NCBI GenBank assembly: GCA_937128795.1
Contig: CAKZMQ010000010.1
Span: forward strand, 38,768-102,767
Direction: 5' to 3'
Length of the DNA stretch: 64,000 nucleotides
Source of the DNA: an uncultured Solirubrobacterales bacterium
GTDB lineage: Bacteria > Actinomycetota > Thermoleophilia > Solirubrobacterales > JACPNS01
Shown: piece after piece, positions 52,652 through 60,873 of the stretch
How the letters are laid out: each line of letters begins with the position of its first letter
How positions within the stretch are numbered: position 1 is the first letter of the stretch
Position numbers and translations under genes: made by a program
Notes under the pieces: model-generated
What the model saw: the letters and a program-made list of their open reading frames with translations, nothing else
What the model was told of the DNA's origin: nothing
Database searches by the model: none

Positions 52652-53911
52652 CTACGAGCGCTTGCGACGGACGGAGTTCAGACCATCGCGCGCGAGCGCG
52701 TGACCGATCGCTTCCCACCCCGAGAGTGTGCGACGCGGATTCTTGCCGGCACCCATTCGGCGAAGCTGGATGTTGCTCCACCAGAGGTCTGCTGGCGGGT
52801 CCAATCGTTTGACGCCAGTACGAATCGGCTTGAGTTTGCTGACTGTACCGTCGTTCGCGATCAGTCGCTTCGGCAAATCCGGCTCAAGACACACGGGCCG
52901 CGCGATGCCGATCACATCGATGCCCTCGCGCAACGCGCCAGTCATCGCCGTGGCCGATCGCAATCCACCGGTGACCATCAACGGCATTCTCGTGACCAGT
53001 TTGGCTCGCTCAGCGAATTCAAGAAAGTACGCCTCGCGTGCACGCGAGCTTTCCGACTGCGACGACCGCTGCGACCCGACCATCGCCGGTCGTTCATAGG
53101 TGCCGCCGCTGATTTCGAGTAGATCGACTCCGCCTTCGCCGAGTTGTTCAATGACCGCCAGCGATTCGTCCTCGGTGAAGCCGCCACGTTGAAAGTCCGT
53201 TGAGTTGAGCTTGACGGCAAGGATGCGCTCGGGGCCGATCGCTTCGCGGACAGCGCGCGCGATCTCAATGGCGAACCGACGACGACGCTCGGGGTCGCCG
53301 CCCCATTCGTCGTCACGCTGGTTGACGCTCGGCGACAGGAACTGCGAAATCAGATAGCCATGAGCGCCGTGCAACTGAACGCCGTCGAATCCCGCGCGCG
53401 TCACGATCTCGGCGCTGGTCGCAAACCGCTGGATGATCGTCTCGATCTCTTCGCCGGTCAGCGCCCGCGGCTTGACGAACGGAGTGCCGGGAATCTTCAC
53501 CCTGACCGCGCTCGGCGCGACAATCTCGGAGGCGATAGCCGGCAATGTCTGACGGCCCGGATGATTGAGCTGAACGATTGCCGGTGAGCCGCCTGACTTG
53601 GCGGCGTCAGCCCACTGGGCCAGGCCATCGAAATCGCGATCGTCCTCGACGACGACGTTCAGCGGTTCGCCGACTGCGCGGCGGTCGACCATCACGTTCC
53701 CGGTGATCTGCAGTCCAAGTCCTCCGTCGGCCCATCGGCGATAGAGGCGGTTGAGTTCAGGCGTCGGCGCGTTCGCTCGCGAGCCGAGTTGCTCGCTCAT
53801 CGCGCTCTTCGCGAGCCGGTTCGTCAGCGTCACCCCGCATGCAAGCGTCAACGGATCGGCCAATGATGCGGTCGGCGGGGCCTCTATGACCGGTACCGAA
53901 TTCTCACCCAT
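52652..53911 (-). CDS. NADH:flavin oxidoreductase (old yellow enzyme family)
   Basis: A TIM-barrel flavoprotein of 419 residues. The typical QLNHPGRQTLPAI, the substrate-binding HGAHGYLISQFLSPSVNQRDDEWGG and the NADPH/FMN segment PLMVTGGLRSATAM are intact. There is no C-terminal Fe-S cysteine cluster, so it is the single-domain class. It probably reduces enones or similar. TACTCT ends 7 nt before the ATG (leaderless). Confidence 0.9.
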   Translation of the reverse strand: MGENSVPVIEAPPTASLADPLTLACGVTLTNRLAKSAMSEQLGSRANAPTPELNRLYRRWADGGLGLQITGNVMVDRRAVGEPLNVVVEDDRDFDGLAQWADAAKSGGSPAIVQLNHPGRQTLPAIASEIVAPSAVRVKIPGTPFVKPRALTGEEIETIIQRFATSAEIVTRAGFDGVQLHGAHGYLISQFLSPSVNQRDDEWGGDPERRRRFAIEIARAVREAIGPERILAVKLNSTDFQRGGFTEDESLAVIEQLGEGGVDLLEISGGTYERPAMVGSQRSSQSESSRAREAYFLEFAERAKLVTRMPLMVTGGLRSATAMTGALREGIDVIGIARPVCLEPDLPKRLIANDGTVSKLKPIRTGVKRLDPPADLWWSNIQLRRMGAGKNPRRTLSGWEAIGHALARDGLNSVRRKRS

Positions 53912-53969
53912 GCGGGCGAGAGTAACACGAAATCATGTAACGGTCGCCGAGGCTCGACGACTGCTTGGA

Positions 53970-54821
53970 TCAGGCTGGCTTGACCTTCACGGCGTCTTCG
54001 AGATCGGCCGTGCTGAACGGACCGATCGTCTGATTCTCTGCGACGTAGTGGTAAAGCGCAACGCCGAACACGCCTCGAACCGCGCCGCTTACAACCACCG
54101 AAACCAGCACGACGATCAGGCCGCCGACCAGCAGACCGCCACCGGCGATTGCCGCTGCCGCGCTACCGGTGACGAGGATGTACCCACCGGCCGCCGCAAT
54201 CACCGCGCCGAGAATGAAGAACATCGCGGTTATCAGTCCGATCGCGATGTTTCCGGTGATCTGCTGGCCCCATCGGTCCTTGAAAAGTGAAGATGACCGC
54301 TTGATCGCAGCGAACGGCCCGATCCCCTCGAATGCCAATACCGGAATCACGAGGAACGTGATCAGTGACCAGATCGCCGCGCCGATACCGGCCGCGATCT
54401 GGCCGGCGAGGCCGCCGCGGTCGCGAAGGATCGCGAAGAACAGAGAGACGAGCCCGGCAACCAGAGCCCATGCTGCGATCACGCCAAGGCGCGTTTTGGC
54501 GACTGCGATGCCATAAGACGTGTCGGCTTCCTCGCCCTGAAACGATCGGTCCGCGGCAGCCGCAAGCGCAACGTTGAAGAAGATCACCGAGAATGACGCA
54601 AGGTAAAGGGCGAGCAGGCCGAGTGCGCCGCCGCCGACCTGTTGTGCGGTCGTCGGCTCCTCTGACGCACCAAGCAGATAGGCCGCAGGCGCACCGAATA
54701 CAACCAACGCAACAAACGCGAGCAGTCCGCCGTAAATCGGCAATCTCAGCAAGCTCGGGTTGGCGCGCACAACGCCCCAAGCCTTCTTGGTCAGTTCCCA
54801 GCCCTTACGAATTCGTCCCAT
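53970..54821 (-). CDS. DUF6159-like six-helix membrane protein
   Basis: A protein of 283 residues with six or seven predicted helices. The basic N-terminal amphipathic helix MGRIRKGWELTKKAWGVVR and the ALVAGLVSLFFAILRDRGGLAGQIAAG region match a conserved actinobacterial family without known function. TATGAT ends 8 nt before the ATG. It follows the alkB-rubA-tetR cluster on the same strand after 36 nt, but its own promoter suggests independent control. Confidence 0.82.
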   Translation of the reverse strand: MGRIRKGWELTKKAWGVVRANPSLLRLPIYGGLLAFVALVVFGAPAAYLLGASEEPTTAQQVGGGALGLLALYLASFSVIFFNVALAAAADRSFQGEEADTSYGIAVAKTRLGVIAAWALVAGLVSLFFAILRDRGGLAGQIAAGIGAAIWSLITFLVIPVLAFEGIGPFAAIKRSSSLFKDRWGQQITGNIAIGLITAMFFILGAVIAAAGGYILVTGSAAAAIAGGGLLVGGLIVVLVSVVVSGAVRGVFGVALYHYVAENQTIGPFSTADLEDAVKVKPA

Positions 54822-54857
54822 AGCGGGCGATCATACAGTCGGCTTCGGCTTGAAGTA

Positions 54858-55502
54858 TCAGTGATTGGACGAATCGCCGAGCGCCTGCGCGATGAAGGGC
54901 GCGAGCAGCGCAACCACGTGGTCGGCCGACCGGGCCGGCGAGGTTCCGGGAAGGCTGGCGTGGCTAATCGCCATCCTCACCAGGCCTTCGGCGAGCGTCC
55001 TTGCGTCAGCTTCGTCCGCATCGGTCCAGATCGAGCTGATCTTCAGCGTCAAGCGGTACGTCGCCAGCTCGAGCACAGGACCACCACGCGTGGTGAACAG
55101 CGACAGCAGTTCGTCGGCTCCGGGGTCGCGTACGACGATGTGCCGCACCATCGGATTGTTCTCTGCTGCGTCGAGGAAAACGATGAAACCCTCGCGCAAG
55201 GCTTGAAGCGGGTCGGACGGGTCGTCGCCGATCGCATCCTCGACCGTCGTGAGGAATCGGTCGGCCTCGCGCAGCGCGTAATGCTGGGCAAACTCGTCGC
55301 GCGAACCGAATTCGTTGTAGAGCGTCTGTCGACTGACGCCCGCGCGCGACGCGATCGCCGCCATCGAGATCTCGCTCCACGGCGCGTCTGCCATCAGCTC
55401 TGCTGCGGCGTCGAGCAGACTCTCGCGCAGCAGGTCGCGCGCCGCCTGCTGGTACGGGCGCCTGTTCGTCGAGACGGTCGAGGCGGGTGCCGATGCTTCC
55501 AT
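54858..55502 (-). CDS. TetR-family regulator linked to alkane hydroxylation (AlkX-like position)
   Basis: A protein of 214 residues. The helix-turn-helix is SEISMAAIASRAGVSRQTLYNEFGSRDEFA, residues ~45-74. TetR genes directly after alkB-rubA, called alkU or alkX in other Actinobacteria, repress alkane-hydroxylase operons; the same role is inferred here. It is 18 nt downstream of rubA and also has a leaderless -10 box GATAAT (7 nt before the ATG), so it can be expressed from two promoters. Confidence 0.88.
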   Translation of the reverse strand: MEASAPASTVSTNRRPYQQAARDLLRESLLDAAAELMADAPWSEISMAAIASRAGVSRQTLYNEFGSRDEFAQHYALREADRFLTTVEDAIGDDPSDPLQALREGFIVFLDAAENNPMVRHIVVRDPGADELLSLFTTRGGPVLELATYRLTLKISSIWTDADEADARTLAEGLVRMAISHASLPGTSPARSADHVVALLAPFIAQALGDSSNH

Positions 55503-55520
55503 GGGCCTAATTATCGCCCG

Positions 55521-55685
55521 CTAGCCGACCTGTTCGAAGTCGATCTTGTCACGCACACCACAGTCCGGGCAGTTCCAATCGTCAGGGACGTCGTCCCACT
55601 TGGTGCCGGCCGGAAAGCCTTCACGCGGATTGCCCTCTTCTTCGTCGTAGGTGTATTCACAGACTGGACACTTGTACTTGGCCAT
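55521..55685 (-). CDS. rubA: Rubredoxin
   Basis: A protein of 54 residues. The FeS4 ligands are Cys6, Cys9 (CPVC) and Cys39, Cys42 (CPDC), with the rubredoxin core Tyr/Trp/Phe residues between (KWDDVPDDWNCPDCG). It delivers electrons to AlkB. The ATG lies 5 nt after the alkB stop, so the two are cotranscribed; GGAG about 10 nt upstream may serve as ribosome-binding site. No second rubredoxin or rubredoxin reductase is adjacent, so the reductase must be encoded elsewhere. Confidence 0.95.
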   Translation of the reverse strand: MAKYKCPVCEYTYDEEEGNPREGFPAGTKWDDVPDDWNCPDCGVRDKIDFEQVG

Positions 55686-55690
55686 TCTCG

Positions 55691-56983
55691 TCACGCTCCT
55701 GCGGTTGCCGCTTTGCCGGGGCCGGAATTGCCGCTGCCGGAGCTGCCGCTTCCCGATCCAAACTTCGAGATCACTTTGTCCCGCTTACGGGGCAGGATAT
55801 TTGCGCGCGTGATGTCTCCGTTGTAGTGCTCGATCACGCGGTGATCCATCGTCCGTCGCCAGAGTGGCGGTACGAGCGCTACGACGATCATCGTCGCGTA
55901 ACCACTCGGCAGGTTCGGTGCCTGTTCGAAATGGCGCAGTGCTTGATAGCGCCGCGTCGGATGGGCGTGGTGGTCGCTGTGACGCTGCAAGTGATAGAGA
56001 AAAACGTTCGAGGCAACGTTGTTGCTGTTCCAACTGTGCGAGGGCTGGCAACGTTCGTAGCGCTCGTCATCCTTCTTCTGCCGGAGCAGGCCATAGTGCT
56101 CGAGATAGTTGACGACCTCGAGCAACGAAAAGCCCATCACTGCCTGGAGTATCAAGTAGGGCAGCACCACCCACCCGAATACCGCGACAAGCGCGACGAA
56201 CAACGCAACCGACATCATCCAAGCGTTCACGAGATCGTTCTGCAGCGACCAGAATGATTTGCCCAGGCGGTCCAACCGCTTCTTCTCAATCTCGATCGCG
56301 GATGTAAGGCTGCCGTAAACGGTGCGCGGCCAAAACTCGTAGAAGCTCTCGCCGAAGCGGGACGATGCGGGGTCTTCGGGAGTTGAAACGCGAACGTGGT
56401 GCCCGCGGTTGTGCTCGATGAAGAAATGGCCATAAAAGGTCTGGGCCAGCGCGACCTTGCTCATCCGCCTCTCGACCTTTTCGCGCTTATGCCCGAGCTC
56501 ATGCGCGGTGTTGATCGCGATGCCCGAGACGGTTCCGATCGTCAGCGCCAAGCCAACCGATTCGAGCGTCGAAAGACCGCCATAGGCCCACTGGTAACAC
56601 GCGAAAATGAGTCCGGCGTACTGGATCGGGATGTAGGCGTAAACGACGTAGCGGTAGTACTTGTCAGCCTCGAGCCAGGCGAGCACGCTGTCTGGCGGGT
56701 TGTCGGTATCGACACCGATCAGCCAGTCGAGGATCGGGAACACCCCGAAAACGACCAGCGGTCCCGCGAACCAAAGCGCCGTGACGCCGGTCAGTTCGAC
56801 GGCACCCCAGGCAAGGAATGGCGAGAGTGGGACGATCAGGCCAAGCAACCATGCGTAGCGCTTGGGGTCGTGCCACGTCTCTGGCGGGTTGAGCTCGACG
56901 GGATTGTCGTCGTGCTCGTGGTCGTGGTGCGGGGCTGGCGGAAACTCTGCGCCGGCGTCGGTCGTTGTTGCGCTGCTGGACAC
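55691..56983 (-). CDS. alkB: Alkane 1-monooxygenase (AlkB-type membrane di-iron hydroxylase)
   Basis: Hydroxylates medium- to long-chain n-alkanes at the terminal carbon. I choose GTG 56983 (430 residues) because AGAGGA precedes it; the frame is open to 57058. The three histidine boxes are HELGHK (161-166), EHNRGHH (190-196) and LQRHSDHHA (332-340), and the NYLEHYG signature is at 292-298. Six transmembrane helices are expected. The N-terminus is His/Asp-rich and the C-terminus ends in a Gly/Ser/Pro/Ala tail. The alkB-rubA-tetR order is classical. Confidence 0.96.
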   Translation of the reverse strand: MSSSATTTDAGAEFPPAPHHDHEHDDNPVELNPPETWHDPKRYAWLLGLIVPLSPFLAWGAVELTGVTALWFAGPLVVFGVFPILDWLIGVDTDNPPDSVLAWLEADKYYRYVVYAYIPIQYAGLIFACYQWAYGGLSTLESVGLALTIGTVSGIAINTAHELGHKREKVERRMSKVALAQTFYGHFFIEHNRGHHVRVSTPEDPASSRFGESFYEFWPRTVYGSLTSAIEIEKKRLDRLGKSFWSLQNDLVNAWMMSVALFVALVAVFGWVVLPYLILQAVMGFSLLEVVNYLEHYGLLRQKKDDERYERCQPSHSWNSNNVASNVFLYHLQRHSDHHAHPTRRYQALRHFEQAPNLPSGYATMIVVALVPPLWRRTMDHRVIEHYNGDITRANILPRKRDKVISKFGSGSGSSGSGNSGPGKAATAGA

Positions 56984-57102
56984 GGTCGAAATTCCTCTCG
57001 CGGTTACGTGTACTGATGCTGAGTAACTGGATGTAAGTTGATGCGCGCGGACGAACACCGAAACGAGATCGGTTTACAGATGACTCTCTATCGTCCGCAA
57101 GT

Positions 57103-57136
57103 TTTACAACATAGCATGTTTTGTAAAGTTGCGCAA
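57103..57136 (-). promoter_or_regulatory. alkB promoter with overlapping palindrome
   Basis: On the minus strand TTGCGC (57136-57131), a 17-nt spacer and TATGTT (57113-57108) form a promoter. An inverted repeat TTTACAA ... TTGTAAA (57103-57109 and 57121-57127) with an inner ACAT/ATGT pair covers the -10 box and spacer. It is a natural binding site for the TetR encoded by the same operon. The leader to GTG 56983 is about 118 nt. Confidence 0.6.
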
Positions 57137-57185
57137 CTCCGACTTTTACCGACGCTTTTTCTTTGTCAGCAGCTAGATTCCGGCC

Positions 57186-57872
57186 ATGGAAAGCGCGACC
57201 CGAATCCGCCGACTCGGCATCGTCAACGTCTTCATCGTCGATGAAGACGATGGGCTGACCGTCGTTGACACGGCAATCCGCGGTTCACACAAGTCGATCC
57301 TTCGCCATGCGGCGCTCGCGAGCAAACCGATCGAGCGCATCCTGCTCACTCACGCACACGATGACCACGTAGGCGCACTCGATGCACTTGCGGCCGCCGT
57401 GCCCGACGCCCAGGTGGTCGCAACGTCCCGCGATGCGCGGCTGATGGCCGGCGATCTGTCACTCGACGAGGACGAGCCTCAGACCAAACTTCGCGGCGGG
57501 CTGAGCGGTACCGAGACCGTGCCGACGCGATTGGTGGGGGATGGCGAACACGTCGGCAGCCTTCGCGTGATCGCGACTCCCGGTCATACGCCCGGTCACA
57601 TCGCGTTGCTGGATGAACGCGATGGAACGCTCTATTGCGGTGACGTGTTTTCGACGCTTGGGGGCATGGCGACAACGGCGCAGGTCAATCCGTTATTTCC
57701 CTTACCGGCGATGGCGACGTGGCATCGACCGACGGTGATCGAGTCCGCGAAAAAGCTCGTCGAACTCGCTCCCGAACGGCTCGCTCCCGGTCACGGACGA
57801 GTGGTTGAGCGGCCCGTCCCTGATATGCGCACGATGATCGCGAAGGCCGAGAAGAAGCTCGCAGGCAAATAG
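57186..57872 (+). CDS. Metallo-beta-lactamase-fold hydrolase
   Basis: A protein of 228 residues. The metal motif THAHDDH (His56, His58, Asp60, His61) is followed by TPGHTPGHIAL and CGDVF ligands and a C-terminal His in APGHGRV. It resembles glyoxalase II-like hydrolases. TAGATT ends 6 nt before the ATG (leaderless). It is divergent from alkB, but nothing shows a functional link. Confidence 0.9.
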   Translation: MESATRIRRLGIVNVFIVDEDDGLTVVDTAIRGSHKSILRHAALASKPIERILLTHAHDDHVGALDALAAAVPDAQVVATSRDARLMAGDLSLDEDEPQTKLRGGLSGTETVPTRLVGDGEHVGSLRVIATPGHTPGHIALLDERDGTLYCGDVFSTLGGMATTAQVNPLFPLPAMATWHRPTVIESAKKLVELAPERLAPGHGRVVERPVPDMRTMIAKAEKKLAGK

Positions 57873-57895
57873 CCGATTTCGGCGGCGGCAAAGAA

Positions 57896-57926
57896 AATGC
57901 GCCGCCGGCAGAGCCGACGACGCATT
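57896..57926. terminator. Imperfect hairpin between convergent genes
   Basis: AATGCG (57896-57901) pairs with CGCATT (57921-57926), continuing with CG and CGGC pairs around an AGA loop; two mismatches interrupt it. Weaker than the other convergent-gap hairpins. The rest of the 104-nt gap shows nothing further. Confidence 0.35.
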
Positions 57927-57976
57927 CAACTTTTCGATCTGTACTGCGTTTTCTGCGTGAAGTGAAGAAGTACGGG

Positions 57977-59065
57977 CTAGGCAACTGCCTGGCGATCGCG
58001 CTCTTCTTCGGTGGCGCCTGCGAGCGGTGACTCGGCGCGGGCGGCGACTGCCGCTGCGTCCTCGTCTTCACTGGTGGTTACTGGCTCGCTTGTGGTTAGT
58101 GCGGCGCCGTCAGGGATCGACTCGGATACCGAGTCGGTCTTTCGCTGGGATGCGAAATCTGCGTCGTTCTCTGCGGAGACGACACGAAGCTTGCTCTGGA
58201 TCGCCTCTTCGCTGGGCTCGCGAAGGTTCCAGGCGAGCCCGACCTTCTCAAGGCCCTTGATGAACATGTACGAGGGGTCGATTTGGCGACCGGTGAGGCC
58301 GTGCTTGGCCGAAGTTGGGAAGGCGTGGTGGTTGTGGTGCCAGCCCTCGCCCAGTGACACGAACGCCACTGCCCAGTTGTTGCGCGAATGGTCCTCGGTC
58401 TCGAACGGCGAGTCGCCGTACATGTGGCAGATCGAGTTGACGCTCCATGTGGCGTGGTGCTGGAGGAAGATGCGCACGAGGCCACCCCAGATGAATGCGG
58501 TGAAGGCACCCCACAACGTAAAGCCGCTGAGTACGAAACCGAGCGCGGCTGGGATTGCGAGACCGAGCAGCACGATGCTGAAAAAGTGTTTGTCGACCCA
58601 GACCATGTTCGGGTCATTTTTCAGGTCGCGCGCATAGCGACTTGCCGAGGCACGCTCGTCGCGGCTGAAGAGCCAGCCCATGTGCGAGTGGTACCAGCCG
58701 ACGAACACGCCCTTCCAACCCTGGTGGTCGTGCGTGTGCGGACTGTGCGGGTCGCCTTCTTCGTCCGAGAAGTCGTGGTGCTTGCGGTGATCGGCGACCC
58801 AGTGGATCGGCGCACCCTGTACCGACATCGAACCCGCGACCGCCAGCGTCACGCGAACCCATTCCTTCGTTTCGAACGAGCGGTGCGTGAAGAGGCGGTG
58901 GTATCCGACTGTGATTCCCATGCCGGTGAAGGCGTACATCACGGCGAGGATCGCCAGATCGAGCGCGTCAACCATTCCGCCCCAGAGCAGCACGATGGCC
59001 GCGATGAATCCAAGGAACGGGATGACGACGGCTGCAATTGTTATACGGCGTTCAAGTTTGCTCAT
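57977..59065 (-). CDS. Acyl-CoA/acyl-lipid delta-9-type fatty acid desaturase
   Basis: A membrane di-iron desaturase of 362 residues. The three histidine boxes are HRLFTH (~56-61), HRKHHD (~93-98) and HNHHA (~244-248). Four helices are expected. The C-terminal ~75 residues are acidic and low-complexity, beyond the usual domain. The start is ATG 59065, since TACATT ends 6 nt upstream; ATG 59071 directly abuts the -10 box. It is divergent from a PucR-type regulator. It introduces double bonds in membrane fatty acids and may need a ferredoxin/rubredoxin-type donor. Confidence 0.93.
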   Translation of the reverse strand: MSKLERRITIAAVVIPFLGFIAAIVLLWGGMVDALDLAILAVMYAFTGMGITVGYHRLFTHRSFETKEWVRVTLAVAGSMSVQGAPIHWVADHRKHHDFSDEEGDPHSPHTHDHQGWKGVFVGWYHSHMGWLFSRDERASASRYARDLKNDPNMVWVDKHFFSIVLLGLAIPAALGFVLSGFTLWGAFTAFIWGGLVRIFLQHHATWSVNSICHMYGDSPFETEDHSRNNWAVAFVSLGEGWHHNHHAFPTSAKHGLTGRQIDPSYMFIKGLEKVGLAWNLREPSEEAIQSKLRVVSAENDADFASQRKTDSVSESIPDGAALTTSEPVTTSEDEDAAAVAARAESPLAGATEEERDRQAVA

Positions 59066-59157
59066 GGCCATAATGTACGTGAAGGTTTCCGGGTTCGTAG
59101 TCCCATATTTTCCAAACTTTTAGCGATTTTTTGTTGTTTTTTGATAAATTTTCGATC

Positions 59158-60354
59158 GTGGCCGGTCCCGAATCATCCGAAGCGTACGTTCGTCGCAGCA
59201 ATCCATGGGAGCGCCTCCCACCAGAAGCGGCGGAGGTGATGGAGGCCGAACGGCAGCAGATCAGCGACGAGATCGTCGAAACGCTCGGCCGCGAGGTTCC
59301 GGCATACACCCGACCGCTATCCGGCGCGTTCGGCGATGCCGTCCGTTTCGGGGTCGACCAGGCTCTCCAACAATTCGTCGCGATGGTGCGCGATCCCGGG
59401 ACCGCTCAACGCGAAGAAGGTCGACGCGTTTACGTCGCGCTCGGTCGGGGCGAGCTCGAAGCCGGCCGTTCGATCGGTGCCCTCCTGGCGGCGTATCGGC
59501 TCGGCGCCCAGGTTGCGTGGCGTCGGCTCGCCGATGCGAGCTTGGCGGCGGGTCTTTCCCAGCAGGACACGAACCTCTTGGCGGAATCGATCTTCGCCTA
59601 CATCGACGCGCTTTCGGCGGAATCGGCCGAGGGCTACGCACAGGCCCAGGCCGAACGTGCCGGTGAACTCGATGCGCGGCGCGGCGAACTCATCGAACTG
59701 CTCGTACGCGGAGGCCTGGGCGCGGATCCACGAGCTCTCGCGTCCGCCGCGGAGCAGGCGAATTGGCCGGTCCCTCCGGAGTTGGCGGTCGTGGTCTGGC
59801 ACGAAGATCTCGGGCGAACTCCGGCGGCACGCCTGCCGCAGAGCACGATCTTCACGCTGCTCGATCGGCAATTCGTTGCGCTGCTGCCGGAGCCGCGCGA
59901 CAACACTCGTCGCGGCCAACTGGTTCGCGGGTTCGCGGCAATCTCCGCCGGCCTCGGGAGCGTCGCGACGCCGGCCGAAGCCCCGCGCTCTTACGAACAC
60001 GCGCGAGCCGCGCTGCGACTGGGACGCGAACGAGGTCTGGAGGGGATCGTGATTGCCGACGAACATCGCGCCGAGTTAATCGTGCGAGCAGACCACGTGC
60101 TCGTCGACGAGATACGCCAGTCGCGTTTGGCTGTGCTCGATGACGAAACCGAAAACGCCCGCGCCCGCCTGACCGAGACGCTCCTCGCCTGGCTGCGCAA
60201 CGACGGAAACGTCACCGCTGCGGCCGAGGAACTGCACGTTCACGCGCAGACGATGCGCTACCGGATGGCTCGATTGCGCGAACTACTCGGCGACGTGCTC
60301 GACGATCCAGATGCGCGATTCGAACTCGAATACGCGCTGCGCGCACCGGACTGA
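59158..60354 (+). CDS. PucR/CdaR-type transcriptional regulator
   Basis: A protein of 398 residues from GTG 59158 (TAAATT ends 7 nt upstream; leaderless). The N-terminal and middle parts (GAFGDAVRFGVDQALQQFVAMVRDP ... ELEAGRSIGALLAAYRLGAQVAWRRL) are helical sensory domains. The C-terminal helix-turn-helix LLAWLRNDGNVTAAAEELHVHAQTMRYRMARLRELLG (~347-385) is the PucR HTH. It lies back to back with the desaturase, so control of fatty-acid unsaturation is a reasonable inference. The AT-rich gap 59066-59157 holds the shared promoters. Confidence 0.88.
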   Translation: MAGPESSEAYVRRSNPWERLPPEAAEVMEAERQQISDEIVETLGREVPAYTRPLSGAFGDAVRFGVDQALQQFVAMVRDPGTAQREEGRRVYVALGRGELEAGRSIGALLAAYRLGAQVAWRRLADASLAAGLSQQDTNLLAESIFAYIDALSAESAEGYAQAQAERAGELDARRGELIELLVRGGLGADPRALASAAEQANWPVPPELAVVVWHEDLGRTPAARLPQSTIFTLLDRQFVALLPEPRDNTRRGQLVRGFAAISAGLGSVATPAEAPRSYEHARAALRLGRERGLEGIVIADEHRAELIVRADHVLVDEIRQSRLAVLDDETENARARLTETLLAWLRNDGNVTAAAEELHVHAQTMRYRMARLRELLGDVLDDPDARFELEYALRAPD

Positions 60355-60366
60355 CGCGAAAATCGC

Positions 60367-60873
60367 TCAAGCGACGGCGAGCTCGCGTTCGTGATCGAGC
60401 AGCCATGTCTTGCGATCGAGACCGCCGGCGTATCCGATCATCGAGCCGTCCGCGCCGATCACGCGGTGGCAGGGAATGATTACGGCGATCGGGTTGCGGT
60501 TGTTTGCCATGCCGACTGCGCGGGCGGCCTTCGGTCTACCGATTTGCGCGGCGATCTGCCCGTAGCTACGCGTCTCGCCGTGCGGGATCGTCGTGAGCGC
60601 ATCCCAAACTGCACGCTGAAACTCAGTGCCGGCTGGAGCCAGCGCGAGGTCGAACCGGCTCGAACGACCGGCGAAGTAGTCGTCGAGTTGCTCGATCACA
60701 GCACCGAATTTGTCGGCGTTCTCCGTGCGGCTTGACCGTTGATACCCATAGTCGTGGGCCTCGACCATGTAGAGGCCGGTCAGTGATTGGTGATCGCCGA
60801 TCAGCAGCAATCTGCCGATCGGGCTTTCGATTGTCGTGAAGTACTCGGTTGGTCGAGTCTGCTGATCAGTCAT
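60367..60873 (-). CDS. ogt: Methylated-DNA--protein-cysteine methyltransferase (Ogt)
   Basis: Removes O6-methylguanine by suicide alkyl transfer. The protein is 168 residues from ATG 60873, overlapping the Ada-AlkA gene by 4 nt (ATGA). The acceptor Cys135 lies in IIPCHRVIG; the Arg finger and helix-turn-helix are in TRSYGQIAAQIGRPKAARAVG. The frame is open upstream to 60951 without family similarity. It forms an alkylation-repair operon with the upstream gene. Confidence 0.95.
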   Translation of the reverse strand: MTDQQTRPTEYFTTIESPIGRLLLIGDHQSLTGLYMVEAHDYGYQRSSRTENADKFGAVIEQLDDYFAGRSSRFDLALAPAGTEFQRAVWDALTTIPHGETRSYGQIAAQIGRPKAARAVGMANNRNPIAVIIPCHRVIGADGSMIGYAGGLDRKTWLLDHERELAVA

